Assembly (NCBI GenBank): GCA_965246925.1
Contig: OZ251994.1
Coordinates: 248,001 to 312,000 of the forward strand
Source: JANPPS01 sp965246925
GTDB lineage: Bacteria; Pseudomonadota; Alphaproteobacteria; Acetobacterales; Acetobacteraceae
Direction of reading: 5' to 3'
DNA: 64,000 bases
Below the pieces are notes generated by a model. It saw only the letters and a program-made list of their open reading frames with translations, did not search any database and was not told the DNA's origin. Made by a program: the position numbers and the translations under genes. Below are positions 8,044 to 15,815 of this stretch, one piece after another. The first letter of the stretch is position 1, and each line of letters opens with the position of its first letter.

Positions 8044-8868
8044 TCACTTCCAAATCGGCAGATTGAGATACCAGCCCCACCACTCCGGCCAGCCACGGGT
8101 CCAGAACGGGCCCGAGATCAGGATACACACCGCGCTCCAGAACCCGGCGGATAGCGCGAGGAACAGGCCGAGCCGGTGAATGCCCAGCGTGCCGATCGAC
8201 CAGCCGATGGTGTCGCGGAAGAACGTGTTCTCGTGCTCGGCCGTCTTCATCTCCTGCCCCTTCGGCGGGTTCGCCGCGGACAACACCAGCGCGCCGTGTA
8301 GCGACAGCGCGAAGGTCGTGGTGAAGAAGAACGTCACCGCCAGCATGTGCGCCGGGTTATAATGGAAATGCAGGTATTGGTATCCGGTGTTGGACACCCA
8401 GTCTAAATGGCTCATGATGCCATACGGGAAGCCATGTCCCCAGGCGCCGAGCAGGATCGGCCGGATGATGACTAGGCTGACATAGGCGAATATCGCCACG
8501 CCGAACGCCACCGGCACGTGGTAGCCCATCCCGAGCTTACGCGTGATCTCCACTTGGCGGAGCGCCCAGGAGACGAATGCCCCGGTGGCACAGATCGTGA
8601 TGACCTGCCACAGGCCACCCTCCTTCAGCGGCGCAAACGCAAGGCCATACGCTATATCGGGCGGCGCGATGTTGATGCGCCAGATATTCCAGGTCGGCCC
8701 GATCGCCGCACCGTAGATGATCAATAGCGTGCCAAGCGCCGAGAAGAATATCGTCGTGACGCCGAAGAACCCGACGTAGAACGGCCCGACCCAGAAGTCG
8801 AACAGGTCCCCGCCTACCAGCGTGCCGCCGCGGACACGGTATTTGGCTTCGAAATTCATCAACGCCAT
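8044..8868 (-). CDS. pufL: Photosynthetic reaction centre L subunit
   Basis: PufL pairs with PufM to hold the special pair and the electron-transfer cofactors. The 274-residue product has the family sequence HLDWVSNTGYQYLHFHYNPA and the histidines that ligate the special pair and the iron. The N-terminus (FEAKYRVRGGTLVGGDLFDF) matches PufL. A GAGGGAG ribosome site precedes the ATG. A stable hairpin separates it from pufA. Confidence 0.98.
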   Translation of the reverse strand: MALMNFEAKYRVRGGTLVGGDLFDFWVGPFYVGFFGVTTIFFSALGTLLIIYGAAIGPTWNIWRINIAPPDIAYGLAFAPLKEGGLWQVITICATGAFVSWALRQVEITRKLGMGYHVPVAFGVAIFAYVSLVIIRPILLGAWGHGFPYGIMSHLDWVSNTGYQYLHFHYNPAHMLAVTFFFTTTFALSLHGALVLSAANPPKGQEMKTAEHENTFFRDTIGWSIGTLGIHRLGLFLALSAGFWSAVCILISGPFWTRGWPEWWGWYLNLPIWK

Positions 8869-8882
8869 CGTAAGTCTCCCTC

Positions 8883-8931
8883 AAGTAAGGCGAGGTGGCG
8901 GCGGCGGGACCATACCCACCGCCGCTTACTT
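8883..8931 (-). promoter_or_regulatory. pufA-pufL intercistronic RNA hairpin
   Basis: Starting three bases after the pufA stop, the - strand RNA can fold a two-part stem: outer AAGTAAG/CTTACTT (8925-8931 with 8883-8889) and inner GGCGGUGGG/CCCGCCGCC (8915-8923 with 8900-8908, one G-U pair). In Rhodobacter, hairpins at this position protect the pufBA part of the transcript from 3' decay, making more LH1 than reaction centre. The same job is inferred here. Confidence 0.78.
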
Positions 8932-8933
8932 CG

Positions 8934-9122
8934 TTATCGCGGTGCCGCTTGCGGCAACGTCGACAGTTGGTTCACGCCCGGGCCGCGCACGGGACCCTCG
9001 AGCCAGTTGAACCGGCTGGTGCTGAGCAGGATGAAGTGAATGAGGATTGCCAGCACGAACAAGAACACGCTGAGCGCAACCAAGACCCGGCGGGGGTCAA
9101 ACAGCAACCATACACGCCACAT
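8934..9122 (-). CDS. pufA: Light-harvesting 1 alpha polypeptide
   Basis: A 62-residue single-helix antenna polypeptide of the LH1 ring. It begins MWRVWLLFDPRR, typical of LH1 alpha, followed by the membrane helix with the bacteriochlorophyll-ligating histidine in ILIHFILLSTSRFNWL and a periplasmic tail. AAGGAG is placed correctly upstream of the ATG. It follows pufB by 12 bases. Confidence 0.97.
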   Translation of the reverse strand: MWRVWLLFDPRRVLVALSVFLFVLAILIHFILLSTSRFNWLEGPVRGPGVNQLSTLPQAAPR

Positions 9123-9134
9123 GGCAGTATCTCC

Positions 9135-9350
9135 TTACGCTAGAAGTGATTTGGCGAAGTTCACGCCGTCGATCAGCTGCGTGTAGCCGTTCGGCCCAGG
9201 GAGCCACGGGCGCCACTGCCAAACCAGGATATGCGCGACCAGCGCGATGACGACGAAAACGATGAAGCTGGTCACGAAGATGCTGTGAAACTCCCTCGCT
9301 TCGCTGTCGGTCAGCCCCGAAGTGGAGCTGGTTCGGGTCATGTCAGACAT
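9135..9350 (-). CDS. pufB: Light-harvesting 1 beta polypeptide
   Basis: A 71-residue antenna polypeptide. The core LTDSEAREFHSIFV is typical of LH1 beta, and His40 in VAHILVWQWRPWLP is the bacteriochlorophyll ligand. The start at 9350 is set by a CCTCCTT complement (9360-9366) reading AAGGAGG; the upstream extension to 9437 is not beta-like. The C-terminal tail after WRPWLPG is about 20 residues, longer than in many LH1 beta chains. There is no pufQ gene in the 102 bases between bchZ and pufB. Confidence 0.97.
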   Translation of the reverse strand: MSDMTRTSSTSGLTDSEAREFHSIFVTSFIVFVVIALVAHILVWQWRPWLPGPNGYTQLIDGVNFAKSLLA

Positions 9351-9452
9351 AGTAGAGGCCCTCCTTGGGACTGCCGTTGCGCCGCGCCTCACCCGCGCGG
9401 CCGGGTTGCCGTCCGGGCAAAACGCCCAGCCGGACATGCTTCGGGGCGGCGC

Positions 9453-10913
9453 TCATGCGGCCTTCCCCGTCAACTCGTGCAAGGATTGCTGGACCCGGGC
9501 CGCCGTGACCCGGCCCTCCCGCGCCAGCCGCGCGTCCCGCTCCACCCGGTCCCGCAGCTGCTTGGCCGTGCTGATCCGCACTAGGAACGGCGCCCGCTCC
9601 ACATGCTCGTTCAGGATGTCCAGCGCCTCGTCATCCCAGGGATCGACGTTCCAGGCCGCGGCCTGCGTGGGCGTCGCCTCGACCTTGTCCATGTCCGTGC
9701 TGAGCGGCAGGATATGAAACAGCGCGTCGAACAGCGCGTTGCAGTATTCCTGGACAATATAGGTGGCACCCGCATACCCCATGAACGGAGTACCCGTATG
9801 CCGCCGGATCACTGCACCCGGGAACGACGCCGGGATGTACATGCAGCGCGCCCCCAGCTCCGCCGCATACAGCCGCTCGTTATACGAGCCATACAGCACC
9901 AGCGGCGGTGAGGACTTGAGCGCCGCTTTCACCGCCGCATTGTCCGGCTTGGTCCCGGCGGTGCGGCTGAAGTGGAAGGTGCAGGGAATGCCGAGCTCAC
10001 CCTCGAGGAAACCGACCATCCCCCGCGCATAGGTGTCGGTGGCGACCACGGCAAAGCTCGCAGTCGCAAAGAAATCCTGCGTCACCGACCGCCACAAATC
10101 CCAGACCGGCTTGATGGTGGTGTGCTTCTCGGCCTCGATGAACGGCTCCGGATCGATACCGGTGAGTTCACCCAGCGTGCGGAGGAAGTTGGTGGTGGCA
10201 AAGATACCGATCGGTGCCTGCAGATACGGCCGGTCCAGTTCTTCGCACAGCTGCCGCCCGAACTCGCGATACATGCAGATATTGACGTCCGCGTCCGGCA
10301 GGCGGGACACGTCCTCGATGTGCGAGCCCAGCGGGAACACCAGGTTGATCTCGCACCCCACACCCTCCACCAGGCGCCGGATTTCAGCGAGGTCGGAGGG
10401 CATGTTGAACGTGCCGTAGATGGGGCCGATGATGTTGACGCGGGGCTTCACGCCTTCGGCCCGCGCCGGGCGCGGCTTGATCTTGGACTTCTTGGCGCCA
10501 AACTCGGTCCACAGCCAGTAAATCGCCCGGTCCGCCGCCTGCCACTGGTCTTCGTCGATGGTGCGGGGAATGAACCGGAGCAAATTACTGCCCTCGGGCG
10601 TGACACCGCCGCCGATCATCTCGGCGATACTGCCGGTGACCACGACGGACGGCATGTCCTGCTCGAACGTCCCCGCGGCTTGCCTCAGCGCGCCTTCGGT
10701 CCCGTTCATCGACAGGCTGTCTTCGTTCAACCCCGTCACCACCACCGGCAACTCATGCGGCGGCAGCCCGTCCGTATAGTGCAGCACCGCCGTCACCGGC
10801 AGGTTCTCGCACCCCACCGGCCCATCGATCACCACGCGCAGCCCGCGGATGGCGGTGAACGCATACACCGCGCCCCAGTATCCGCCCGCCCGGTCGTGAT
10901 CGAGCACTAGCAT
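9453..10913 (-). CDS. bchZ: Chlorophyllide a reductase subunit Z
   Basis: BchZ and BchY form the catalytic NB-protein-like component of chlorophyllide a reductase, which reduces ring B to the bacteriochlorin. The 486-residue product has the nitrogenase-like N-terminus with GPVGCENLPVT, whose cysteine is a candidate cluster ligand, and family sequence through the C-terminus. It is third in the bchXYZ order. The 172 bases separating it from bchY hold an inverted pair of REP-like repeats. Confidence 0.97.
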   Translation of the reverse strand: MLVLDHDRAGGYWGAVYAFTAIRGLRVVIDGPVGCENLPVTAVLHYTDGLPPHELPVVVTGLNEDSLSMNGTEGALRQAAGTFEQDMPSVVVTGSIAEMIGGGVTPEGSNLLRFIPRTIDEDQWQAADRAIYWLWTEFGAKKSKIKPRPARAEGVKPRVNIIGPIYGTFNMPSDLAEIRRLVEGVGCEINLVFPLGSHIEDVSRLPDADVNICMYREFGRQLCEELDRPYLQAPIGIFATTNFLRTLGELTGIDPEPFIEAEKHTTIKPVWDLWRSVTQDFFATASFAVVATDTYARGMVGFLEGELGIPCTFHFSRTAGTKPDNAAVKAALKSSPPLVLYGSYNERLYAAELGARCMYIPASFPGAVIRRHTGTPFMGYAGATYIVQEYCNALFDALFHILPLSTDMDKVEATPTQAAAWNVDPWDDEALDILNEHVERAPFLVRISTAKQLRDRVERDARLAREGRVTAARVQQSLHELTGKAA

Positions 10914-10927
10914 GCCAGATACTCCCT

Positions 10928-11067
10928 TCCCCCTCTCCCCCCGGGAGAGGGTCGGGGTGAGAGAAGCGACGTGAGCCGGCTTTCGACGGTTGAGGTCACA
11001 GGCGCGGGTTTGGTGAGGTCAGCGCCCGCTGTCTCCCTCACCCCAGCCCTCTCCCGGAGGGGGCTGG
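10928..11067. repeat. Facing pair of REP-like elements between bchY and bchZ
   Basis: Copy A (about 10928-10963) reads CCCTCTCCC...GGGAGAGGG then TCGGGGTGAGAG. Copy B (about 11036-11067) is in the opposite orientation, CCCTCACCCC then AGCCCTCTCCCGGAGGG. The GTGAG sides face each other across about 72 unrelated bases. The element fills the only sizeable gap inside bchXYZ and should form RNA structure in the transcript. Confidence 0.85.
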
Positions 11068-11085
11068 TCTGTTCTCTGTGTGGGG

Positions 11086-12564
11086 TCATGACCCCACCGC
11101 CTCGACGGCCTTGGCCTTCGCCGCCAAGACCTTGCGATACCGCTCCCGCGAGCCCTTCGGCTCCACCGGCACGCCCTTAGACCCATACCCGGCGGTGGCG
11201 CCGGTGCCCACGCCCTCGAAGAACGACACCATCCGCCCGAACCGGTTCACCCCTGCGGTCTGCGCCGCCACGATCCCGGCCAGGGCGCCGGCGCCGGCCG
11301 CGCCGAACAACGGGCGGGCGCTCACCATGTTCGTGAAATACAGCGCCGGAATGCCTAGCTCCTTGGCCTTTTGCACCAACGGCGTCGTCCCGACCGCGAG
11401 GTCCGGACGCACATCCATCATCGCGGCCAGGTCATGCTCCAAAGACGCCCGGTATTGCACGTGCACGCCACGCGCCAGCAGCCACTCCCGGTCCGCATCG
11501 CTCCACTCCGTGCGCGGGCACGCGGTGCCGACATACGGCACCTCGGCCCCTGCCTCGATCATCAAGCGCGCCACCAGCAACTCGGAGCCCTCATAGCCCG
11601 AAACCGTGATGCGGGCCTTGATCGGATTGGCGTCCAGCGCCGCCCGGATGCGGGGCAACGCCGCCGCTTTCGCCTCGTCGATCAGCGACGCGCTCACGCC
11701 CGCCGCCGCGCCGACGGCGTCCAGCCAAGCCGCCGTGCCCTCGTGCCCGACCGGCCCGGAGCCCACCACCGGGCGCCCGGCGGCCGCAAACTCCCGCACG
11801 GTCGCGGTATAGAACGGATGCGCCGCCGCCGCGACCCGGCAGTCCAGCGCCGCATACAGGTCCCGCCACTCCCGGGACGGCAGCTGCGGCGCCACCGCCA
11901 TACCCATCGGCGCCAGCAACGCGCCCACGCCGGGCGGATCACCGGGGAAGAACTCGCCGATCATGCAGACCGTGGGCTCGTCCTGGGCTTGCCGGGGGCG
12001 GGCAACGGGGCCCTGCTCGGCCTCCGTCCGGGCGTAGCGCAGCATCGCCCCGGCCAGCACGTCCTTCGCCTCCGCGTGCGTGGGGACACCGAAGCCCGGC
12101 ACGTCGATGCCGATCACGCGGACGCCGTCGATCTGCTTAGGCAGGCGGTCCAGCGGCACGCCGGACGCGGTGGGGACGCAGAGGTTGATCACCACCACGC
12201 AGTCATAGTCTTCCGGCTTAGCGACCTGATAGACCGCGTCCCGGATGTCCTCGAACAGCTTGCCCTGAACCAGCGTCTCCGAATTGAACGGCACGTAACC
12301 GACGGTCCGCCGGGCGCCATAAAAGTGCGAAGTGAACGTCAGGCCGTACACACAGCACGCCGAGCCACACAGGATCGTCGCCGTCCGCCGCATCCGCAAG
12401 CCGACACGGAGCGAGCCGAAGGCCGGGCACATGGATTGCGGCTGGTCGTGCGGGCCGCGGGGATAGTCGGCCAGCAGCTGGTCCATGGTCGCGGACTTGC
12501 CGGCGGCGCGCGCCGCGGCGTCCAGCGTATCCTTTCCCCCATGGCAGCCACCATCCATCGTCAT
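11086..12564 (-). CDS. bchY: Chlorophyllide a reductase subunit Y
   Basis: BchY is the partner of BchZ in chlorophyllide a reductase. The 492-residue product contains SMCPAFGSLRVGLRMRRTAT and LCGSACCVYGLTFTSHFYGA, with cysteines that in this family bind a [4Fe-4S] cluster. The start is the ATG at 12564, overlapping the bchX stop as ATGA; an in-frame start at 12618 would lie inside bchX and is rejected. Confidence 0.96.
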   Translation of the reverse strand: MTMDGGCHGGKDTLDAAARAAGKSATMDQLLADYPRGPHDQPQSMCPAFGSLRVGLRMRRTATILCGSACCVYGLTFTSHFYGARRTVGYVPFNSETLVQGKLFEDIRDAVYQVAKPEDYDCVVVINLCVPTASGVPLDRLPKQIDGVRVIGIDVPGFGVPTHAEAKDVLAGAMLRYARTEAEQGPVARPRQAQDEPTVCMIGEFFPGDPPGVGALLAPMGMAVAPQLPSREWRDLYAALDCRVAAAAHPFYTATVREFAAAGRPVVGSGPVGHEGTAAWLDAVGAAAGVSASLIDEAKAAALPRIRAALDANPIKARITVSGYEGSELLVARLMIEAGAEVPYVGTACPRTEWSDADREWLLARGVHVQYRASLEHDLAAMMDVRPDLAVGTTPLVQKAKELGIPALYFTNMVSARPLFGAAGAGALAGIVAAQTAGVNRFGRMVSFFEGVGTGATAGYGSKGVPVEPKGSRERYRKVLAAKAKAVEAVGS

Positions 12565-13556
12565 ACGCCCTCGTAGATGACCTCTAGGGAAGGCTTCACG
12601 ACGGCCACCTGGCCGCACATGTCCGCCTCGGTGGCGGGCGTCAGCACCACGCCCCGGCCCACGGCGTCGCCCTTGAACAAATTCAGCAGCGCGTCATGCG
12701 TGAGCGGATTGGGCCGGACCGGCGGCGCCTCGGCCACCTGTTCGGCCAGCAGCTCGAACACCGCCGCCCACTCGCCACCGGGCTTGCCAATGATCTCGTA
12801 GTTGGCGGACTTGCGACGGATGTCCTCATTGGCGGGAATGGCCGATAGCACCGGTATCCCCACAGCATCGGCGAACGCCTGCGCCTCGCCAGTGCCGTCA
12901 TCCTTGTTGATGACCATGCCGGCCACCCCCACGTTACCACCCATCTTGCGGAAGTAATCCACCGCCGAGCAGACGTTATTGGCGACATACAGGGATTGCA
13001 GGTCGTTGGACCCCACCACGATCACCTTCTGGCACATGTCGCGGGCGATCGGCAGGCCGAAGCCGCCGCACACCACGTCGCCCAGGAAGTCCAGCAACAC
13101 GTAGTCGAAGCCCCAGTCGTGAAAGCCCAGCTTCTCCAGCAGTTCGAAGCCATGAATGATGCCGCGCCCGCCGCAGCCGCGTCCGACCTCGGGCCCGCCC
13201 AGCTCCATCGCGAACACGCCGTCCCGGATGAAGCAGACGTCGCCGATGGTGACCTTCTCGCCCGCCAGCTTCTTCTTGGAACTGGTCTCGATGATGGTGG
13301 GGCACGACCGCCCGCCAAACAGCAAAGACGTGGTGTCGCTCTTGGGATCGCAGCCGATCAGCAGCACGCGCTTACCCTGCTGCGCCATCATGTAGCTGAG
13401 GTTGGCCAGCGTGAACGACTTGCCGATCCCGCCCTTGCCGTAGATCGCGATGATCTGCGTCTCTTTCTTGACCGGTCCCGTCGGCACCGCATCCGGCTCG
13501 TAGGATGCTTCGTCACGCAGGGCCGCCGTCATGCTGTTCGGGACGATCGCGTTCAT
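12561..13556 (-). CDS. bchX: Chlorophyllide a reductase iron protein subunit X
   Basis: BchX is the ATP-dependent, NifH-like reductase that feeds electrons to BchYZ. The 331-residue product has the P-loop YGKGGIGKS and the two cysteines that bridge the dimer [4Fe-4S] cluster, in VGRGCGGRG and DVVCGGFG. The ATG at 13556 overlaps the bchC stop as ATGA, which decides against the upstream start at 13571. Confidence 0.97.
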   Translation of the reverse strand: MNAIVPNSMTAALRDEASYEPDAVPTGPVKKETQIIAIYGKGGIGKSFTLANLSYMMAQQGKRVLLIGCDPKSDTTSLLFGGRSCPTIIETSSKKKLAGEKVTIGDVCFIRDGVFAMELGGPEVGRGCGGRGIIHGFELLEKLGFHDWGFDYVLLDFLGDVVCGGFGLPIARDMCQKVIVVGSNDLQSLYVANNVCSAVDYFRKMGGNVGVAGMVINKDDGTGEAQAFADAVGIPVLSAIPANEDIRRKSANYEIIGKPGGEWAAVFELLAEQVAEAPPVRPNPLTHDALLNLFKGDAVGRGVVLTPATEADMCGQVAVVKPSLEVIYEGV

Positions 13557-14485
13557 GCGTGGACTCTCCAATCCAAGATCATTTTCAAGCAGGCCGGATG
13601 GCCAAAGGCGGTCTCATACGCACCAGCCGCATCCGCCGCCTCGGCCCGGTGCGTGATCAGGCCATCGAGCGAGAGCGCCCCGGACCCGGCCAGCCCGGCC
13701 GCCACGGCGAGGTCCGCCTTCTGCCACTGCGCGGCGATACGGATGCGGGCCTCCCGCATGAAGGCCGGCGCGAACGCGAACGACAGCCGGTCCGCATAGA
13801 AGCCGGCCAGCACGATCTCCCCACCCGGCGCCAGCCGCCCCACCAGCGTATCCAGCAGCCCGGCATCGCCGCTCACGTCATAGATGGCGCGGTAATCCCG
13901 CCGCGGGTCCTGCTCCGGGCTCAGCACGGCATACCCCTTGGCCCCGATCGCCCGCGCCGCATTCTTCTCCCACACGGCCGGATGCCCGCCCGCCAGCACC
14001 GTAAGCCGCGCCAGCAGCCGGCCCAGCGCGCCGTGCCCTACGATCAGATCCGGCAACGCGTGCCCAGACAGCGCGTGCTGCGCCGTGGCGGCCAGGGCCA
14101 GCAGGACCCCGTGTTCGCCCAGCGCGTCCGGGATGGCGGTCACGCGGGCGCCCGGCACCACGAGGTGCGACGCGGCGCCGCCGAATAGGCCGCGCACCTC
14201 ACCGAAACACGTGGCGCCGGGCACGAACACCCGGTCCCCCTCGCGATGCCCCGACTCCGCACCGGCCCGGCTCACCCGGCCCACCGTCTCGTAACCCGGC
14301 ACCAGCGGATACCCCATGCCCGGAAACGGCGGCATCGCGCCGGTATAGAGCAAGCGCTCCGTCCCGGTGCTGATCCCGCTCCATTCCACGTCCACCACCA
14401 CATCCTGCGAGCTGGCAGCATCGAGGGAAAGGCGGCGAAGCGACAGGTCTTGGGGGGCGCCGAGCACGACAGCTAATGCATCCAT
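13553..14485 (-). CDS. bchC: Bacteriochlorophyllide a dehydrogenase
   Basis: BchC oxidises the 3-hydroxyethyl group of the bacteriochlorophyllide to the 3-acetyl form. The 310-residue product is an MDR-type dehydrogenase, with GISTGTERLLYTG and the substrate-domain motif GYPLVPGYETVG near the N-terminus, and a Rossmann segment starting LIVGHGALGRLLARL. It is the first bch gene of the superoperon, and the intergenic region before it carries two PpsR-like operators. Confidence 0.95.
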   Translation of the reverse strand: MDALAVVLGAPQDLSLRRLSLDAASSQDVVVDVEWSGISTGTERLLYTGAMPPFPGMGYPLVPGYETVGRVSRAGAESGHREGDRVFVPGATCFGEVRGLFGGAASHLVVPGARVTAIPDALGEHGVLLALAATAQHALSGHALPDLIVGHGALGRLLARLTVLAGGHPAVWEKNAARAIGAKGYAVLSPEQDPRRDYRAIYDVSGDAGLLDTLVGRLAPGGEIVLAGFYADRLSFAFAPAFMREARIRIAAQWQKADLAVAAGLAGSGALSLDGLITHRAEAADAAGAYETAFGHPACLKMILDWRVHA

Positions 14486-14530
14486 ACGACCCTCCCCTGT
14501 TCTGCCCGGGCATGAGGACCCGTGGTTAGG

Positions 14531-14574
14531 TGTAAACGTAGCCTGACGGTCTGCAATGTCAATCAGGATTTACA
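14531..14574. promoter_or_regulatory. PpsR/CrtJ operator pair in the bchC promoter
   Basis: TGTCAATCAGGATTTACA at 14557-14574 is a perfect TGT-N12-ACA palindrome. A near match, TGTAAACGTAGCCTGACG, lies at 14531-14548, exactly 8 bases away. The PpsR/CrtJ repressor binds such sites in pairs, and the 8-bp spacing is that known for the Rhodobacter bchC promoter. The perfect site overlaps the crtF stop codon. This suggests aerobic or light-dependent repression of bchCXYZ-puf. Confidence 0.82.
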
Positions 14575-15653
14575 GCCGTGAGTACGCTGACAAGCAGAGG
14601 CGTGTCCGTCCGCCGGTGCCGGATCTGCGTGAACCCGGCGCCGGCCAGCATCGCCGAAAGCTCCGCCCGCGTCCGCGCCCGCCCGCTGCCCATCGCCAGC
14701 AGATACATGCCGAAATACGCGTAACCGATCGGCTCCGCCCCCGCCGTCCCCGCCATCGGCTCGGCCAGCACCAGGGTGCCGCCCGGCGGCAGCGCGGCGC
14801 GCGCGGCCATCAGGATGGTCTGCGCCAGCGCGTCATCGTGATCGTGAATCACCCGCACCAACGAGACGACATCCGCACCATTGGGCAGCGAGTCGCGGCT
14901 GAAATCCCCGGCGAACGTCTCGATCTCCGGATGCGCCAGCCGGGCCCGCTCCACCACCGGCGGCAAGTCGAACAGCATGGCCCGCAGCCCCGGGGCCGTC
15001 CGCCTCACCGCCGCCAGGAACGACCCGTCGCCCCCGCCCACATCCAGCAGCCGCTGATGCCCGGCGAAGCTGTACGCGCGCAGGATCTCGCCCGCGACCA
15101 AGGGCTGCGACGCGGCCATCAGCGCCGTGTAGTCCGCCACCTCCGGCCCGAGCGCACCCGGTTGCGGCGCCCGGGCATACGCCCAATACCGGCCCAGCTC
15201 CGTCCCGTCCTGATCGCGCAGCAGCGCCACCGGGTCGGCCAGGTCCGCATAGAGCATGCGGTGATGCCGCACCATTCCAGCGATGGCGGCATTCCCGACC
15301 ATGGCCGCCCCGAGCGGCCCCAGCCCATAGCCATCGCGCCGTTTGTTGAGCAACTTCAGCGAAACCGCCGCCAGCAACAGCCGCTCCATCCCCGCCTGCG
15401 GCACCCCCGCCCGATGCGCCAGCGCCGCCAGCGTGAGCGGGCCATCGGCCAGGATGTCGAACAGCCGCAGCTCGACGCAGGCCTGCAAAACCTGCGAATA
15501 GACGAATCCCGCGCACAGATCGAACAACGCCCGCGTCCGCCGCCGCGCAACCGGACGCGTCAACGGGAACGCCGCCGCCCAGGCCCGGAAACGCGCACTG
15601 GACACCAGCCGGTCCCGCCAGCGAAGCGGCATCTGCAGCGAGAGGGCGCTCAT
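14559..15653 (-). CDS. crtF: Hydroxyneurosporene/demethylspheroidene O-methyltransferase
   Basis: CrtF methylates the tertiary hydroxyl group made by CrtC, giving methoxy carotenoids. The 364-residue product has an N-terminal dimerisation region and a SAM-binding domain with LLDVGGGDGSFLAAV and a later VRVIHDHDD segment typical of this O-methyltransferase family. It lies between crtE and bchC in the usual order. Its stop overlaps a PpsR operator that serves bchC, so bchC can be transcribed separately or by read-through from crtEF. Confidence 0.93.
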   Translation of the reverse strand: MSALSLQMPLRWRDRLVSSARFRAWAAAFPLTRPVARRRTRALFDLCAGFVYSQVLQACVELRLFDILADGPLTLAALAHRAGVPQAGMERLLLAAVSLKLLNKRRDGYGLGPLGAAMVGNAAIAGMVRHHRMLYADLADPVALLRDQDGTELGRYWAYARAPQPGALGPEVADYTALMAASQPLVAGEILRAYSFAGHQRLLDVGGGDGSFLAAVRRTAPGLRAMLFDLPPVVERARLAHPEIETFAGDFSRDSLPNGADVVSLVRVIHDHDDALAQTILMAARAALPPGGTLVLAEPMAGTAGAEPIGYAYFGMYLLAMGSGRARTRAELSAMLAGAGFTQIRHRRTDTPLLVSVLTAVNPD

Positions 15654-15655
15654 CT

Positions 15656-15801
15656 TTCCCCCCTTCCGCTGGCGGGAGAGGGCCGGGGTGAGGGTGGCAA
15701 GCAGCGCCAGCCCTTTTTAAAACCTGTCCACGAAGCAAAATCCTGGCGAGGGATGGCGCACGTCGTTACCCTCACCCCGGCCCTCTCCCGGAGGGAGAGG
15801 G
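15656..15801. repeat. Facing pair of REP-like elements between crtE and crtF
   Basis: Copy A (about 15656-15694) has CTTCCGCTGGCGGGAGAGGG followed by CCGGGGTGAGGG. Copy B (about 15769-15801) is inverted, CCCTCACCCCGG then CCCTCTCCCGGAGGGAGAGG. They face each other across about 74 unrelated bases, the same geometry as the pair at 10928-11067. The element fills the crtE-crtF gap. Confidence 0.85.
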
Positions 15802-15815
15802 GGCTGGATTGGCCC

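Noticed and set aside
9135..9437. pufB read from 9437 with a 29-residue N-terminal extension
   Set aside because: The extension is not LH1-beta-like and the ATG at 9350 has AAGGAGG at good spacing.
9453..13556. bchXYZ as a nitrogenase
   Set aside because: Cysteine motifs and neighbours (bchC, puf) identify chlorophyllide a reductase.
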